A stretch of 64,000 nt of DNA, taken from Larix kaempferi (Eukaryota > Streptophyta > Pinopsida > Pinales > Pinaceae). The position numbers and the translations under genes were made by a program. The notes under the pieces were generated by a model, which saw only the letters and a program-made list of their open reading frames with translations, was not told where the DNA came from and did not search any database. The stretch's first letter is position 1; every line of letters begins with the position of its first letter. The stretch covers positions 8,775,501 to 8,839,500 of the forward strand of contig BSBM01000151.1 in the NCBI GenBank assembly GCA_027924585.1, written 5' to 3'. Positions 1 to 11,164 of this stretch are shown here, one piece after another.

Positions 1-848
1 CTATGTTTATGTGGAATCAACTGTCCACCTTGTACGACCTACTCATCTCCATGAGATAATATAACTCCCTCTATAACAAATATATCTATGCTTCCATCCA
101 AGGATTCTTCTTCCTTGAACTCAGCATCTATGTGGTGATTCCCTTTTTCTATTCCAACAGACAAAACTGAGGCATCATATGTCCCTTCAGAGTTTGATGG
201 ATTATTGAGATGATGGCTTAGTGAAATAATTATCTCATCCAACAATCATGAGACTCTATCCAATTGGTGTACCCACTCATAACAAGAGTTAAAACATTCT
301 CCACACAACAGTTAACCAACTATTTTTATTGTCGAGGAAAGTGTTTTCCATCACACCAAGATACTATCTCAATGTCTTGAACTTATCCTCTACTAGTGTC
401 TTCATCAAAGTATTGGCCCCCCATAAATATGAAGGGATGTAAGAGGATCTAGGTAATTATTTGGTTGAAGCAGTTGATCATATTCTAAAACAAGTTCAAT
501 GTATGAGTTATTATTAAGATGATAAAGATGTTTCATGTATGGCTAATGCACCTATTCTTGATAGCCTTCATATATTATTATTCTAGAGAGGAACACATAG
601 ATTTATCGAATACTACATATACATTTTTTTATCGAAGACTACTCACGATTAATTGCAATTTTTTCTATCTGGATTATATGGTTGAAATATGATCGTTGTT
701 GTTTGATGTTAATTAAATGCACAACCAAATAGATATCTATCAGACCTATCTTTATGGTTGTTATGAACATATTGGATAAGGAAAAGCATCAAGCAATACA
801 TCAATATCATCTAGAGGTATTAATGTGAGAAGAAACTTTTAAAAACAT
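1..848. other. No recognised gene; AT-rich flank
   Basis: No recognisable domain on either strand. A 68-codon minus-strand frame (39-245) rich in Asp, Glu and Ser is open, but it matches no family I know and has no supporting context. The rest is AT-rich with dense stops. It may be upstream, intronic or transposon sequence belonging to the SET-like pseudogene that follows. Confidence 0.4.
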
Positions 849-1440
849 ATGGATTTCTTTCTCGCTAAAGGAGGGTCACACTCTTATGACAATGAGATTG
901 TTGGAGACGAGGAAGTTCCATTAAGATACAAACATTATTTGAATAATTTGGAACCAAACCCGCTTCCTGAAATAAACACAAATTACTATATTAATGGAAG
1001 AACATATCGAATTGCCCTATATAATTTTCATGGACTGTGGCTTTTTACAATGGATGGTGTGAACGTTCCATACAATTGTGAAGTGGAATTGATAGATTAT
1101 GTTGGCCCAATGTATGATTCCCCACATTGGGGTTGGATAACAAGATATATAAAGAGTATGTGCATATACAGATATTTCAAAAATTATAATAAAATGAAAG
1201 AAAACAACCAAGATAAAGGATATTCCATATATATCAATGGAAGGCCCAAAGCTTCTAGAAATGTTGTCGGGTTTATAAATAATAATCATCCTAGAATCAC
1301 AAACAAACTACCCAATTGCGTATTTGAGGAGCGTGATAGAAACAAAGTTGTGGTCACTGCAATAAAATCATAGTCGTGGTGAAGGATTTGTTGATCAATT
1401 ATCATCTGAATAGAATCTAGGAATTAGGTAACTATGGTTT
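849..1440 (+). pseudogene. SET-domain protein fragment (histone-lysine methyltransferase-like)
   Basis: The frame opens at ATG 849 and stops at TAG 1371-1373. Around residues 59-85 it reads GLWLFTMDGV, then ELIDYVGP, which fits the start of a SET domain (GxGLFAxxxI, then ExxGE). At residues about 141-157 GFINNNHPRITNKLPNC sits where SET proteins carry the (F)INHSxxPNC cofactor and active-site motif. After the stop, another frame continues with DLLINYHLN, matching the final SET motif GEELxxxY. The family transfers methyl groups from S-adenosylmethionine to lysine. Here the second Gly of GxG is Trp, the His-Ser pair is altered, and a stop plus a frameshift break the C-terminus, so it is probably inactive. 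Assignment rests on motif order only. Confidence 0.55.
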
Positions 1441-1814
1441 AACACTCATGTCCATCATTTACCAAAAAACATGTATATTGTATATTCATTATTTGTCATT
1501 ACATATACTTTATGTTGTAATGTTGATGAAGAGAATTGAGAACTTCTACCCCTCTTTGGATATATGGTTGAAAAATCATCATTTATGTTACAGGTTGATC
1601 GGGGAAAAGGAATATACCACGAGCAGGTGAAATAATATATGAACTTTTATATGTTCATTATTATATTCCATATTGTTCTCTTTTGTCTTAGTGCAATGAT
1701 TATTGTTTTTTTTTCCTGGAATTGCAATGATTATTGTTACGTAGTTTATCGAACTTATATGTTATTATTTTTTGTAGTTTCTCATGCCATCACCTCATCT
1801 TGATCATGATGCAA
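1441..1814. other. Unassigned spacer between two decayed coding blocks
   Basis: A 60-codon plus-strand frame (1448-1630) is the only open stretch and has no recognisable motif. T-rich tracts near 1700-1780 resemble plant intron or 3' UTR sequence. It may be an intron joining the SET-like block to the following block, but I see no proof. Confidence 0.3.
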
Positions 1815-3625
1815 ATGTAGACATCTCAGGATCTCTCAACCTTCTTGCAGCTATTCGAAAAAAGGTTAATAAATTAGCTAAAGAACTTGCATAATTGGTG
1901 GGCATTGAAGAGACTCCCAAGAATAAAAGAAGAATCCAATTCTTGATGGCAAGCATCAAGAAGTACAACGTATGTATTTTTAAATTATATCCCATTAATT
2001 CCTTTAAATAATATGACATATTTTTAAAAATGAATCCAAGAGCTTGACTTGATGAATTGTATTTTCGCACGCATTCTTGAGAGAGGAATAAATCAGTATC
2101 ACTTGCTACTTATGCCTTGAATCCTCGTATTGTTGTGTCTACCCCTGATTCTATACCTAGCGTTGGTGTGGGACAGTCTAAGGCCACATCTATACATACG
2201 AACCATAGGTCTATTACTCCTATGCCTCATTCATCAAAGGTTGATACGAGTCCCAAGATACTTGGCTTACTCATTAAGAGGACTAGAAAATTATCAATTT
2301 CTTTATAGATTGACCATGAATTGGTGCCAGTGAAGGGATTAAAACTCCATGGTAATAACATCTAATCCATTGACATACTTTGATTTTATAAAACAATGAA
2401 TATTTGTATATTCATTCTATCTATCTAATTAGAATATTCTATTGCAATATAGGAAATAACTTGTTCTACCAACAATTACAAGAAAAGGAATTTTCTCTAT
2501 TTGCCCCAACAATTAGAACAAGTTATAAATACCATAGAAACGACTTGAAGAAGGAGTTGATGAATCACATGACCATGTTGTTTGGTTTTGTATTCAACCA
2601 AAAGTTGGTTCAAACGATGGCGAGAAATTACCTGAAATCAGTGTAGGACAATTACCGCACTAATATCGATTGATACCCCTATTTTGATCCTTCTAGACTA
2701 ATTCTAGAACATGAGTGGGATGCACTAATAGAGGATTCCAAGGAGAAGAAGATGACAAAATAGGGATCCTAGTTCGAGAGAACTAGATAAAATAGTGTAA
2801 AGAACAATGAAATTATATATTGTATAATACATTTGACCATAACTTTTAGATCACATGAACATGTACTTGACCATTTATGTAGGCTCAAAGACACTTCAAA
2901 GGATACACATGCCAGACTTAAGAATACTAGCCAACACAAACTTGGCCTAGGGGGCTACGTTAAAGTGAAAGGGAGATATGTAAGTATTAAGATTTAAAAC
3001 TTTTCATTATTGCATTTTCAACTATGCTTTAAATGATTTCCTTACCAAAATTAATTATCTTATGGTATGTATTCCACGGACTTTGGTGTCATGCCAATGA
3101 ATGAAGAGTTAAAATATTCCTTGAAAGGAGGCTATAACACCCTACATTAAATAAAAAATGCCACTGCAACCAACACTTTTGTTGTCAACGAGGATGCATA
3201 TAAATTCAATTCATTATGATCAAATACTTAATTATACAGTACAAATCGAGATTATGTGGTTCTACAACAACTAAAAATGTTATTGCATGCAATACAATAA
3301 GATTTAGGTATTCCTTAAGAGCCATTTTTAGACACCGAAGGTACTGCTCAACCCGAGGTTACCCCTACTACACCTACAGGTACCATGAACAAGTTGAATA
3401 GAAATTAATATTTTTGGGGTTTATGTGTGGTATAAATGAGTTGATTTATAAATGGTTTGCTTTAGTTGTATTTGACGTCGATCCTAGTACTAGACATCCT
3501 ACAAGGAGATGTATCTTGCAGTCTAATATCAATCTGAATGTACAAGAAGAAATTGGTCGAGAAGATAATGAGGATGATGATGTTTATGTCAAAATTGTGG
3601 ACATTCTGAAAAAGGAAAAAACCTA
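1815..3625 (+). pseudogene. Decayed spliced plant transposon protein (Transposase_24, En/Spm-like)
   Basis: Short coding blocks on the plus strand follow the order typical of plant Ptta/En-Spm transposase-associated proteins. There is a Lys-rich helical block near 1825-1971 ending at a GTATGT donor. A Ser/Thr/Pro linker (2117-2230) leads to TRKLSISL then IDHELVPVKG (about 2280-2340). Next comes a block ending KLVQTMARNYLKSV (2460-2645), followed by DPSRLILEHEWDALIEDSKEK (about 2680-2755). Last is KNTSQHKLGLGGYVKVKGRY (about 2920-2980), matching the nkenR...H..G pattern of that family. In-frame stops (for example 2644) and frame changes show it is dead. An acidic C-terminal frame (3414-3626) may be its last exon. 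Family name is by pattern only. Confidence 0.4.
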
Positions 3626-4809
3626 GAAGGAAGTAGGGTAGTAGATATTGCCCACTATGTATGGCAGGCACTTTTTGTTGTATACAATATTGTATTATAC
3701 ATATTTTTGCAAGAGTAATTGGACTCAGATATCCTAAAATTGATTTGATTATATGTCGATCTTTATATTTATGTACCTCTATTTTACATTTATAGTTTTT
3801 TGTGATCATGTTTTATATGCATTAATATTGATTGTTGCAAATGAGTGTTATTTTGTTGTGTTTCTTTCGAGTATATTTTAGTATATAGATTGGGTATGGG
3901 GAATTGAGAGTGATGTGAGTGGGGGGGGGGAATGATTTTCCACCTTCACATGGTTGGCCTTATTCATTAGAGAATAGATTATTCTTGAAACAATGAGAAG
4001 CCCATACATGTATTTTCCTTTGGTCTTTTAAGAATATGATACATGTTGATTTGCATATGTATTTATCATTCAATTAAATATATATATGAGAATTGACTAT
4101 TGGGGCGGGGCTAGTACTCACGTGACATGGGGTCGATTCCCATCCACTACCACTATACCCCTAAGTGCACCCACACAGCCCACAAGCATGGGGCATGGGT
4201 AAGATGGGGGGATTTGAACATGTGACCTTCTATTTACAACTTCTCATACCATTTCCTCATTACCACTTGCTTCCCCCCCCCACCCCCATAGGAGCACGCA
4301 CACACACACATATTCCATCTTGATTTATGCAAGTATTCATGTGGAACATAAATTCAACTAAAAACTATCATTAAATCCAATGAATTTGGTGATTAAAAGA
4401 TATATGCATTTTATTTATGCTCGTGATTTTTAAATGGATGTTTTGTTGTTATTTTTTACCAATTTATGTTGTATTTAGCTAATTGTGCAATATATGATCT
4501 AATGTTATTTGTTTTTTATGTGTAGGTATGACGCTTGGACATGCAATTCCTTCACCTTGCATGCTCATGACTGTGGGTCAGGTAATTTGTACTTGCCTTA
4601 TTTAGAAATATAAAAGTTGTACTCTAACATGTTGAATTGTTTCAAGGTGTGAGACATCTTATTCATTTGGAATTCAATATTTGAGAATTTAGCATCCAAT
4701 TCTTGGTTACCTTAGTTTGTGTTCCATCCCATACTTGCTCTGGTGTATCCCACTATTCAAATTGGTAGATAGGGTGTTTCATCTTGTGGTGAGGTTTCTA
4801 TATCTAATG
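3626..4809. other. Non-coding flank of Copia-A with simple repeats
   Basis: No coding sequence supported. Contains a G10 homopolymer (3921-3930), C-rich tracts near 4270-4285, and a short (CA)n run near 4299-4310. The end of this stretch (4805-4809, TAATG) is the left target-site flank of Copia-A. Confidence 0.5.
4100..4230. repeat. Possible SINE remnant with tRNA-like B boxes on both strands
   Basis: GGTCGATTCC at 4131-4140 matches a Pol III B box (GGTTCGANNCC) on the plus strand. On the minus strand, the complement of 4206-4227 contains GTTCAAATCC, another B-box match. Two opposed B boxes 70 bp apart could be two head-to-head SINE remnants. No clear A box, poly-A tail or TSD was found, so this is weak. 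Confidence 0.2.
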
Positions 4810-5554
4810 TGTAAAATTAGTCACAGCAGATCTAATGAACAAGTAAATCAATCACAACAGATGAACATAGAAAATATGGTGCAAAACTGTGCAAAACATG
4901 CAGCAGTGCTCTCTATCCCAGAAAGGGTGAATGAATTACAATACAAACTGTCACAATGACTGAGCAATTCGAATTACCTAAGGAGGTCATTCAAATCATT
5001 GAATGGAGTAGCTTGACTCTATCTAGAAGTCCTCATCAATCATCAGTGGTGCTCATCAATCACAACAACCAGTCATCCAGGTGTCAAACTGAGTCTAACT
5101 GAGTGTAATAAATGTAACTGAAGTGTGTAGCACTGATATAGGATCTGGAGGCTCAGTGGGGGCGCATGGGAGGCTAACTGAAGTCAGAACAAGTCACCTA
5201 ATCAAACTGGAGGTCAAACGGAAGTGATACAGTCAGTCGGGAGTGAAACTAGCCTCAAATCAGGGAGAATCGGAGCTAACTGAATGTAACTGAAGTGGAA
5301 CTGCAGTGGTAGGTGAACAAGTGCGCCCTTCTCTGGAAGTAGGTGAGAAGTGGGCGCCTTTCATCTTAGGAGGGCTAAAACTCTGTGATAAGTGGCTCCC
5401 GGGTGCTAGAATGAAGTGGATAAGGTGCTGGAGGCATCAAACTGGTGACTGGGATGCATGTCAGTGCATGCTTGTGCATGCCAACCCTAGATTCTGCATG
5501 CAAACCCTAATTTGCATGCAAGATCCTGAAAAAGATGATGTGGATATCCGAACA
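4810..5554 (-). repeat. 3' LTR of Copia-A
   Basis: Starts TGTAAA and ends GAACA in plus orientation. It matches the other LTR at 735 of 745 positions by eye count. A 95-codon frame inside it (5306-5593) is LTR sequence and not a gene. A cluster of GCATGC motifs sits near its right end (U3 start in element orientation). Confidence 0.93.
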
Positions 5555-5565
5555 CCCCCCCTCAA
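5555..5565 (-). other. Polypurine tract of Copia-A
   Basis: On the element strand the sequence reads TTGAGGGGGGG immediately before the 3' LTR, the expected primer site for plus-strand DNA synthesis. Confidence 0.8.
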
Positions 5566-5699
5566 GCTAGAATATGATGTGCCAACAAAATAATGTGGGG
5601 CCCTGGTAACTAAGACCAAAGGTCACCCCAATACAATAATCCAAAAAATGCTGAAAATAAACTAAGTGAGGAAAGAGGGAAAACCCAGTGGGAAGAAAG

Positions 5700-5714
5700 C
5701 CCCCCCTCAAGCTA
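5700..5714 (-). other. Second, internal polypurine-like tract
   Basis: CCCCCCCTCAAGCTA here is an exact 15-bp copy of 5555-5569. It lies 15 bp past the pol stop codon. It could act as a second plus-strand primer or be a leftover of a local duplication. Confidence 0.55.
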
Positions 5715-5729
5715 AAGCATAATAATGAA

Positions 5730-8700
5730 TCAATCTGTCTCCACCATGATGGAACTCACCCCCAACAGTGAACGGAGGTAAGAGAACTTCTTCTCAGTGA
5801 AGCTCTTGGTGAAGATGTCTGCAATTTGCTCATCAGTAGGGCAATATTGCAGAATGATGGTGCGGTCATGCACCAACTGTCGAATGTAATGCATATGAAT
5901 CTCAATGTGTTTGGTCCTCTGCCACTGAACTGGATCTGTGGATATCTTGATAGCACTTTGATTGTCACAAAAGAGGACAGTCGAAGTAGTGCCACCAAAA
6001 CCAAACTCGGAAAGAATACCCTGCAACCAAACTGCCTGAATGCAGGCATTGACTGCCCCTCGATACTCTGCCTCTGCTGAAGAAAGTGCAATGGCTGCTT
6101 GCTTTTTGTTGGACCAGCAAATAGCACCATGAACAATCATGAAAACATAACCGGAAGTGGACTTCCGATCAATGCTATCACCTGCCCAATCTGAATCAGT
6201 AAAACCAATGAAATCTAGCTCAGAATCTGCAGCATAGTGTATGCCAAACTGTCTCGTACCTTGCACATACTGCAAGATCCGCTTGGCTGCTCGCCAATGA
6301 AGCTCATGTGGCTGCTGCATATATCTTGACACGGCACTCACGGCATATGAGATATCAGGCCGTGAATGTGTCAAATAAAGTAGTGAACCAATCAACTGTC
6401 GATACATACTGCAATCTGCAAGCGGTGTGGAATCTCCCTCCTCAAGACTGATTCCTGAGAGGAATGGGAACGGGGATGCCTTACATTCAGCCATATTAAA
6501 CTTCAATAACAGGTCGGAAGCATATTTTTGCTGAGATATAGTGATCCCATCAAAATTTTGAGCTATCTCCAAGCACAAAAAGTGACTCAGCAAACCCAAA
6601 TCGCTCATGTCAAAAGCTAGATTTAAGGCAGATTTTAGCTTGTTTATTGAAGTAAGTGTGCTACCAGTAATAAGCAGATCATCAACATAAAGTACAATAA
6701 CCAACAAATTACCTTTAACTCGCTGAAGATACACATTCAGATCAGATTTGCATCTTTGGAAATTCTAAGAAAGAAGGAAGGAGTCCATCTTTGCGTACCA
6801 AGCTCTTGGGGCCTGTTTTAACCCGTACAAAGACTTCTTCAATCTACAAACCAATGATGGATCTGATGTATAACCCTCTGGCTGCTGCATATAGACCTCT
6901 TCAGCAAGGTCTCCATGTAAAAATGCACTCTTCACATCCATATGGTGCACTTCCCAGTGCTTGGATGCGGCAATAGCTAAAACAAGGCGGATGGAATCCA
7001 TCTTTGCAACCGGTGCAAAGGTCTCTGTGTAGTCCACTCCTTGGACTTGGGAAAAACCTTTTTCCACCAACCTTGCTTTATATTTTCTGATAGTTCCATC
7101 AGCAGCAACTTTAGTACGGTAGACCCATTTACACTTCACTAATTTTCTTCCAGGTGGAATAGAAACTAGCTCCCATGTATTGTTCTTTTGAAGAGAACTG
7201 TACTCTTTGTCCATGGCACTTTTCCATCTCGGATCTCGATGGGCTGAATAGAATGATGTAGGATATGAACCAGCCATCAAATAACAAATCTCAGGAAGAA
7301 ATGGATCAGCAATAGAAAGAGCCATACCTGCTCTTTGAAAGTCTCCTCTTGTTCGTCTCGGATCAGCAGGATTTCCAAGACTAGAACCAGCAGATTGTAG
7401 AGTGTTTTGGGCCCACTTTGGTAACTGAGGAGGATCATAATGATCGGATTCCGAACCTGATATTTCATGATCATCATATGCTGCTACAATATCAGAAATA
7501 TCAGAACTCATACCTTCATTATCGCTGCTCGGATCTTCTTCTGGTGAAGGCGGTGAATCGACAGTCTTTTCCTCGACTAGTTGCAATTCTTGAAGCGGTT
7601 CTTCAAACTGCACACTGCGCTCTATGAATATCTTTTTAGATCTGATATCCATGAGTTTATATGCTTTTGATTCTTCCCCATATCCTATCAATATGCACTC
7701 GATACTTTGTGGATCCAAAGCTCGTCTCTTCTCAGAAGGGATTCTAGCCCATGCAGTAGAGCCAAAAACTCTCAAATTTGACACATCCGGTTTGTGACCA
7801 AAGAATTCTTCGAAAGGAGTCATACCTTTCACGGATGAATGTGGAACACGGTTCTGTATATATGCAGCAACATTGATTGCTTCAGCCCAAAGATTTGCAT
7901 CCAAACCTTTCGATTCAATCATGCATGTAGCCATCTCTTTCAGTGACCGGTTTTTCCTTTCCGCTACACCGTTCTGCTGGGGTGTGTAGGGAACTGTATG
8001 TTGGATCTTGATTCCGCTTTGGGAACAAAGTTGCAGCAAATCGGACTTGATATATTCCCCACCATTATCATATCTAAGAGCTTTGATCTTTCTCTCAGTG
8101 GTGGTCTCAACAGAAGCCTTAAAATCCTTGAATTTTCCAAGCACTTCTGACTTGTTTTTTAGAAAGAATACCCATGTAAAGCGGGAAAAATCGTCAATAA
8201 ATGTCAAAACATACCTTGAACCATTTAATGACATATGGGGCAGTGGACCACTGATATCAGAATGGATCAATCCCAAAATAGTAGAGGCTCTGCTAGCCTT
8301 GCCGCGGTCGAATCTGTGCTCGGGGTGCTTCCCAATAATGCAACCGGTGCATATTCCCTTCGAGGAACGGAGTTGTGGAAGCCCATCTACCATGGATTTA
8401 TTTGATAGCAGCAGCAAATACTTATAATTTAGATGTCCAAATCTTTCATGCCAAATCCTACTAACCTCATTACCATGTGTGCGAAGAGCAGTGGGCTTTG
8501 CAAGCGGAATAAAGTGCGAAAACTCATAACATTTTGCAGTGTGGTTTGCCTTTCCAACCGCAACTAGTCTTCCACTTTTGATATCAGAAATTTCAACTGT
8601 ATTAGGGATGAATGTGACTTGCTTTGGTTCACCAGTATGTGTCATTTGATACACAGAAAGGAGATTCGAAGCTAAGGAAGGCACATAGAGAACATTCTTA

Positions 8701-8934
8701 AAGCATCCATGTTATACATGAATCGTACCTTTGCCCTTTGAAGAAATTTTTGAGTCATCTCCCAAATGGATGGGGATGGAGCTGTTTGGATCGAATGAGG
8801 AAAAATAATCAATATTTGCAGCCATATGATTTGATGCACCCGAATCTATCAAGAGAGTAGTGGGCTTCGAAACCGTTGCCATGAGTGCTTGTCCTCTTTC
8901 ATGATCATCATTCTGATCCTTCTTCCTTGCACCG
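5730..8934 (-). pseudogene. pol: Copia-A pol: protease, integrase, RT, RNase H
   Basis: One reading frame of about 1,065 codons runs from near 8930 down to the stop at 5732-5730. Protease shows IDSGASNHM (Asp codon 8846-8844). Integrase shows HERFGHLNY and CTGCIIGKH (zinc ligands), then HSDISGPL, RYDNGGEY and NGVAERKNRSLKE, giving the DDE triad. RT shows VHHMDVKSAFLHGD and VLYVDDLLITG with both catalytic aspartates. RNase H shows FTDSDWAGD, SSAEAEYRG, CDNQSAI and ADIFTKSF. Only two nonsense codons interrupt it: TAA at 8714-8712, just after the protease, and TAG at 6767-6765, before the YVDD block. Both fit CAA/CAG to TAA/TAG changes. Catalytic residues are otherwise retained, so it decayed recently. 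Confidence 0.92.
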
Positions 8935-9849
8935 TCAGGAAGGGTTATGTTGTTCTTTTCCCAAAAGGAGGGCCATTTGATCTATAGTCTTCTTCATACA
9001 TGAACTTTCGGGATGAAAGCCACGGTTACAATAAGTACATTTAGATTTTTGGTTACCTTCTTTGCCCTTTTGCTTGGATTTCAAACTGAATGGTGCATCC
9101 GTTTGCTTGCCTTTGTCTTTTTGCTTGTGAGGCTCGAATTTGGGCTTCTCCTTCTTTAGCTTTCCTTTACCATTCGAGATCTTGGGTCCTTGAACAAATA
9201 GGGCTGAATCTTTGGAGCTTATGGACCCCATTTGAATCAACTTGTCATGCTCTTTCGTAACGGACTCAATGAAGGCATTCAAGGTAGGCATCTTCCAATT
9301 CGGGGTAGTTAGCCGACCGGAATTGAAAGTAGAGACAAATACCGAATAATCTTTCCCAAGCTTGCTTAGAATGGAGAGGATCAACTGTTTATCCTCTTTG
9401 ATAACACCACTGTTCTTCAATTGCAAGTTCAAGTTCTTGAATTTTGTGAAGAATTCATTGATGGTCTCGAAATTCTCAGGATTAAGGCCAATCAATTCAT
9501 TCTCTAATTGAAAATCCCTAAGCTCATCCTGCTTGCCGAATAGTGTTTCAAGTTGCTCCCATATGGCTTTTGGAGTCTTCAACCCGCTGAGATGGAAGTG
9601 AAGATCCTTGGAGATGGAGAGACAAAGAAGACCATAAGCTTCATCAAGCTTGTTGTAGTGTTTGGTTCGATCTGATACATTGTTTGGCTCCAATTCAAGA
9701 CCAAGAGTGACTCGGTAGTAACCTTTTGAACGTAATATGATCTCCATATCATCTTTCCAATCAAAATAATTGAATGGGGTGAGGATAGGATTTGAAGAAG
9801 AGTATTCCATTGCAAGGAGCGAGTCAACTGATGAAGAGGAAGCTTGCAT
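8935..9849 (-). CDS. gag: Copia-A Gag (nucleocapsid-type)
   Basis: The start is set at ATG 9849-9847 (MQASSSSVDSLL), because codons upstream of it lie in the non-coding leader; this gives about 304 residues. The N-terminus (FNYFDWKDDMEIIL, then an Asn/Lys-rich helical region) is the UBN2-like Copia Gag fold that packages element RNA. Near the C-terminus CTYCNRGFHPESSC is a CX2CX4HX4C zinc knuckle. The frame ends at TGA 8937-8935. Pol resumes one base out of register, and a GGG run just upstream looks like a 1-bp insertion, so Gag and Pol were probably one polyprotein. An alternative is a programmed frameshift, which is less usual in Copia. Confidence 0.85.
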   Translation of the reverse strand: MQASSSSVDSLLAMEYSSSNPILTPFNYFDWKDDMEIILRSKGYYRVTLGLELEPNNVSDRTKHYNKLDEAYGLLCLSISKDLHFHLSGLKTPKAIWEQLETLFGKQDELRDFQLENELIGLNPENFETINEFFTKFKNLNLQLKNSGVIKEDKQLILSILSKLGKDYSVFVSTFNSGRLTTPNWKMPTLNAFIESVTKEHDKLIQMGSISSKDSALFVQGPKISNGKGKLKKEKPKFEPHKQKDKGKQTDAPFSLKSKQKGKEGNQKSKCTYCNRGFHPESSCMKKTIDQMALLLGKEQHNPS

Positions 9850-10212
9850 GCAGACTATAGCGAATGCAATTGCTGTAGGGAAGCTTGCATGCAAAAGATA
9901 GAGAGTGCAATTGGAGGAGACAATAAACCTGCAAATCACATCAAAACAACCACAATAAGGTCGAACAATCCACCCTTTGAGAGTTGCATCACACCTTGGA
10001 TTGGATTTCAAGCAATGTTGAATGGGTCCAATGTATCAGATCCAGGAATTATGTGGTAACTCAAGCTTCTGGAGTGGTATTGGAATATTTTTCAAGCTTT
10101 GCATGCACAGGAGCGAATGCCCTTGAGATATCTCATGCCAAACTTTTTGCAATTTTTAGCAATTCAGTCAAATCTTCTTGTATAAACACCTGTAGAAAAG
10201 AGATCTTGTCCC
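9850..10212 (-). other. Copia-A 5' leader
   Basis: Untranslated leader between PBS and the Gag ATG. It contains two copies of GAAGCTTGCATGCA (near 9838 and 9882) that may lie in an RNA packaging region. The open frame running through it upstream of 9849 is probably fortuitous. Confidence 0.6.
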
Positions 10213-10231
10213 TGCAATGGCTCTGATACCA
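10213..10231 (-). other. Primer-binding site, tRNA-iMet type (Copia-A)
   Basis: On the element strand TGGTATCAGAGCCATTGC follows directly after the 5' LTR end. TGGTATCAGAGC is the standard initiator-Met tRNA complement of plant Copia elements. Confidence 0.92.
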
Positions 10232-10976
10232 TGTAAAATTAGTCACAGCATATCTAATGAACAAGTAAATCAATCACAACAGATGAACATAGAAAATATG
10301 GTGCAAAACTGTGCAAAACATGCAGCAGTGCTCTCTATCCCAGAAAGGGTGAATGAATTACAATACAAACTGTCACAATGACTGAGCAATTCGAATTACC
10401 TAAGGAGGTCATTCAAATCACTGAATGGAGTAGCTTGACTCTATCTAGGAGTCCTCATCAATCATCGGTGGTGCTCATCAATCACAACAACCAGTCATCC
10501 AGGTGTCAAACTGAGTCTAACTGAGTGTAATAAATGTAACTGAAGTATGTAGCACTGATATAGGATCTGGAGGCTCAGTGGGGGCGCATGGGAGGCTAAC
10601 TGAAGTCAGAACAAGTCACCTAATCAAACTGGAGGTCAAACGGAAGTGATACAGTCAGTCGGGAGTGAAACTAGCCTCAAATCAGGGAGAATCGGAGCTA
10701 ACTGAATGTAACTGAAGTGGAACTGCAGTGGTAGGTGAACAAGTGCGCCCTTCTCTGGCAGTAGGTGAGAAGTGGGCGCCTTTCAGCTTAGGAGGGCTAA
10801 AACTCTGTGGTAAGTGGCTCCCGGGTGCTAGAATGAAGTGGATAAGGTGCTGGAGGCATCAAACTGGTGACTGGGATGCATGCCAGTGCATGCCTGTGCA
10901 TGCCAACCCTAGATTCTGCATGCAAACCCTAATTTGCATGCAAGATCCTGAAAAAGATGATGTGGATATCCGAACA
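10232..10976 (-). repeat. 5' LTR of Copia-A
   Basis: 745 bp, same termini as the left LTR. In element orientation U3 begins at 10976. A 103-codon frame (10728-11039) starts inside and runs out of it; it is not a gene. Confidence 0.93.
10871..10942 (-). promoter_or_regulatory. RY (GCATGC) cluster with telo-box in Copia-A U3
   Basis: Five GCATGC sites start at 10878, 10888, 10898, 10918 and 10936; the first three are exactly 10 bp apart. AAACCCTAA (telo-box) lies at 10924-10932. GCATGC is the core of RY elements bound by plant B3-domain factors such as ABI3/FUS3. The left LTR keeps four of the five. A regulatory role is inferred. Confidence 0.45.
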
Positions 10977-11164
10977 TCATGGTTGCTTGGTATTTTTCCT
11001 AACATTAGGGTTTTTTTTCCCAATCAAGTTAGTTCTTGATCCTTTGCATGGTCTCTTCACCAACAATCAAGCATTGCAATCTGTCAAATTCTCCCTTCCC
11101 TTAATTCTTGCAAACTGACCCTTTCAAGAAACTCTCACATTATTGAGCTTTACATCTTGGTGTT

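Larger units (their letters stand above)
4810..10976 (-). mobile_element. Copia-A: young Ty1/Copia LTR retrotransposon
   Basis: Two 745-bp direct repeats (4810-5554 and 10232-10976) both begin TGTAAAATTAG and end CCGAACA. The tRNA-iMet PBS abuts the right LTR and a polypurine tract abuts the left one, so the element runs right to left. Counting by eye, the LTRs differ at 10 of 745 positions, with no indels. The 5-bp flanks are TAATG and TCATG, a TSD with one change. Gag and pol fill the interior in normal Copia order (Gag, protease, integrase, reverse transcriptase, RNase H). Coding damage is limited to one probable 1-bp frameshift and two nonsense codons. It is the youngest complete element in the window. 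Confidence 0.93.

Noticed and set aside
1017-1289. 90-codon minus-strand frame
   Set aside because: It is antisense to the SET-like coding stretch, which explains the open frame.
1804-2070. 88-codon minus-strand frame
   Set aside because: Antisense of a plus-strand coding block with a splice donor; the plus strand reads better.
4131-4140. tRNA gene
   Set aside because: Only a B box is visible; no cloverleaf can be formed around it.
5306-5593. 95-codon frame in the left Copia-A LTR and its counterpart at 10728-11039
   Set aside because: They are the same LTR sequence, run across LTR edges and have no domain.
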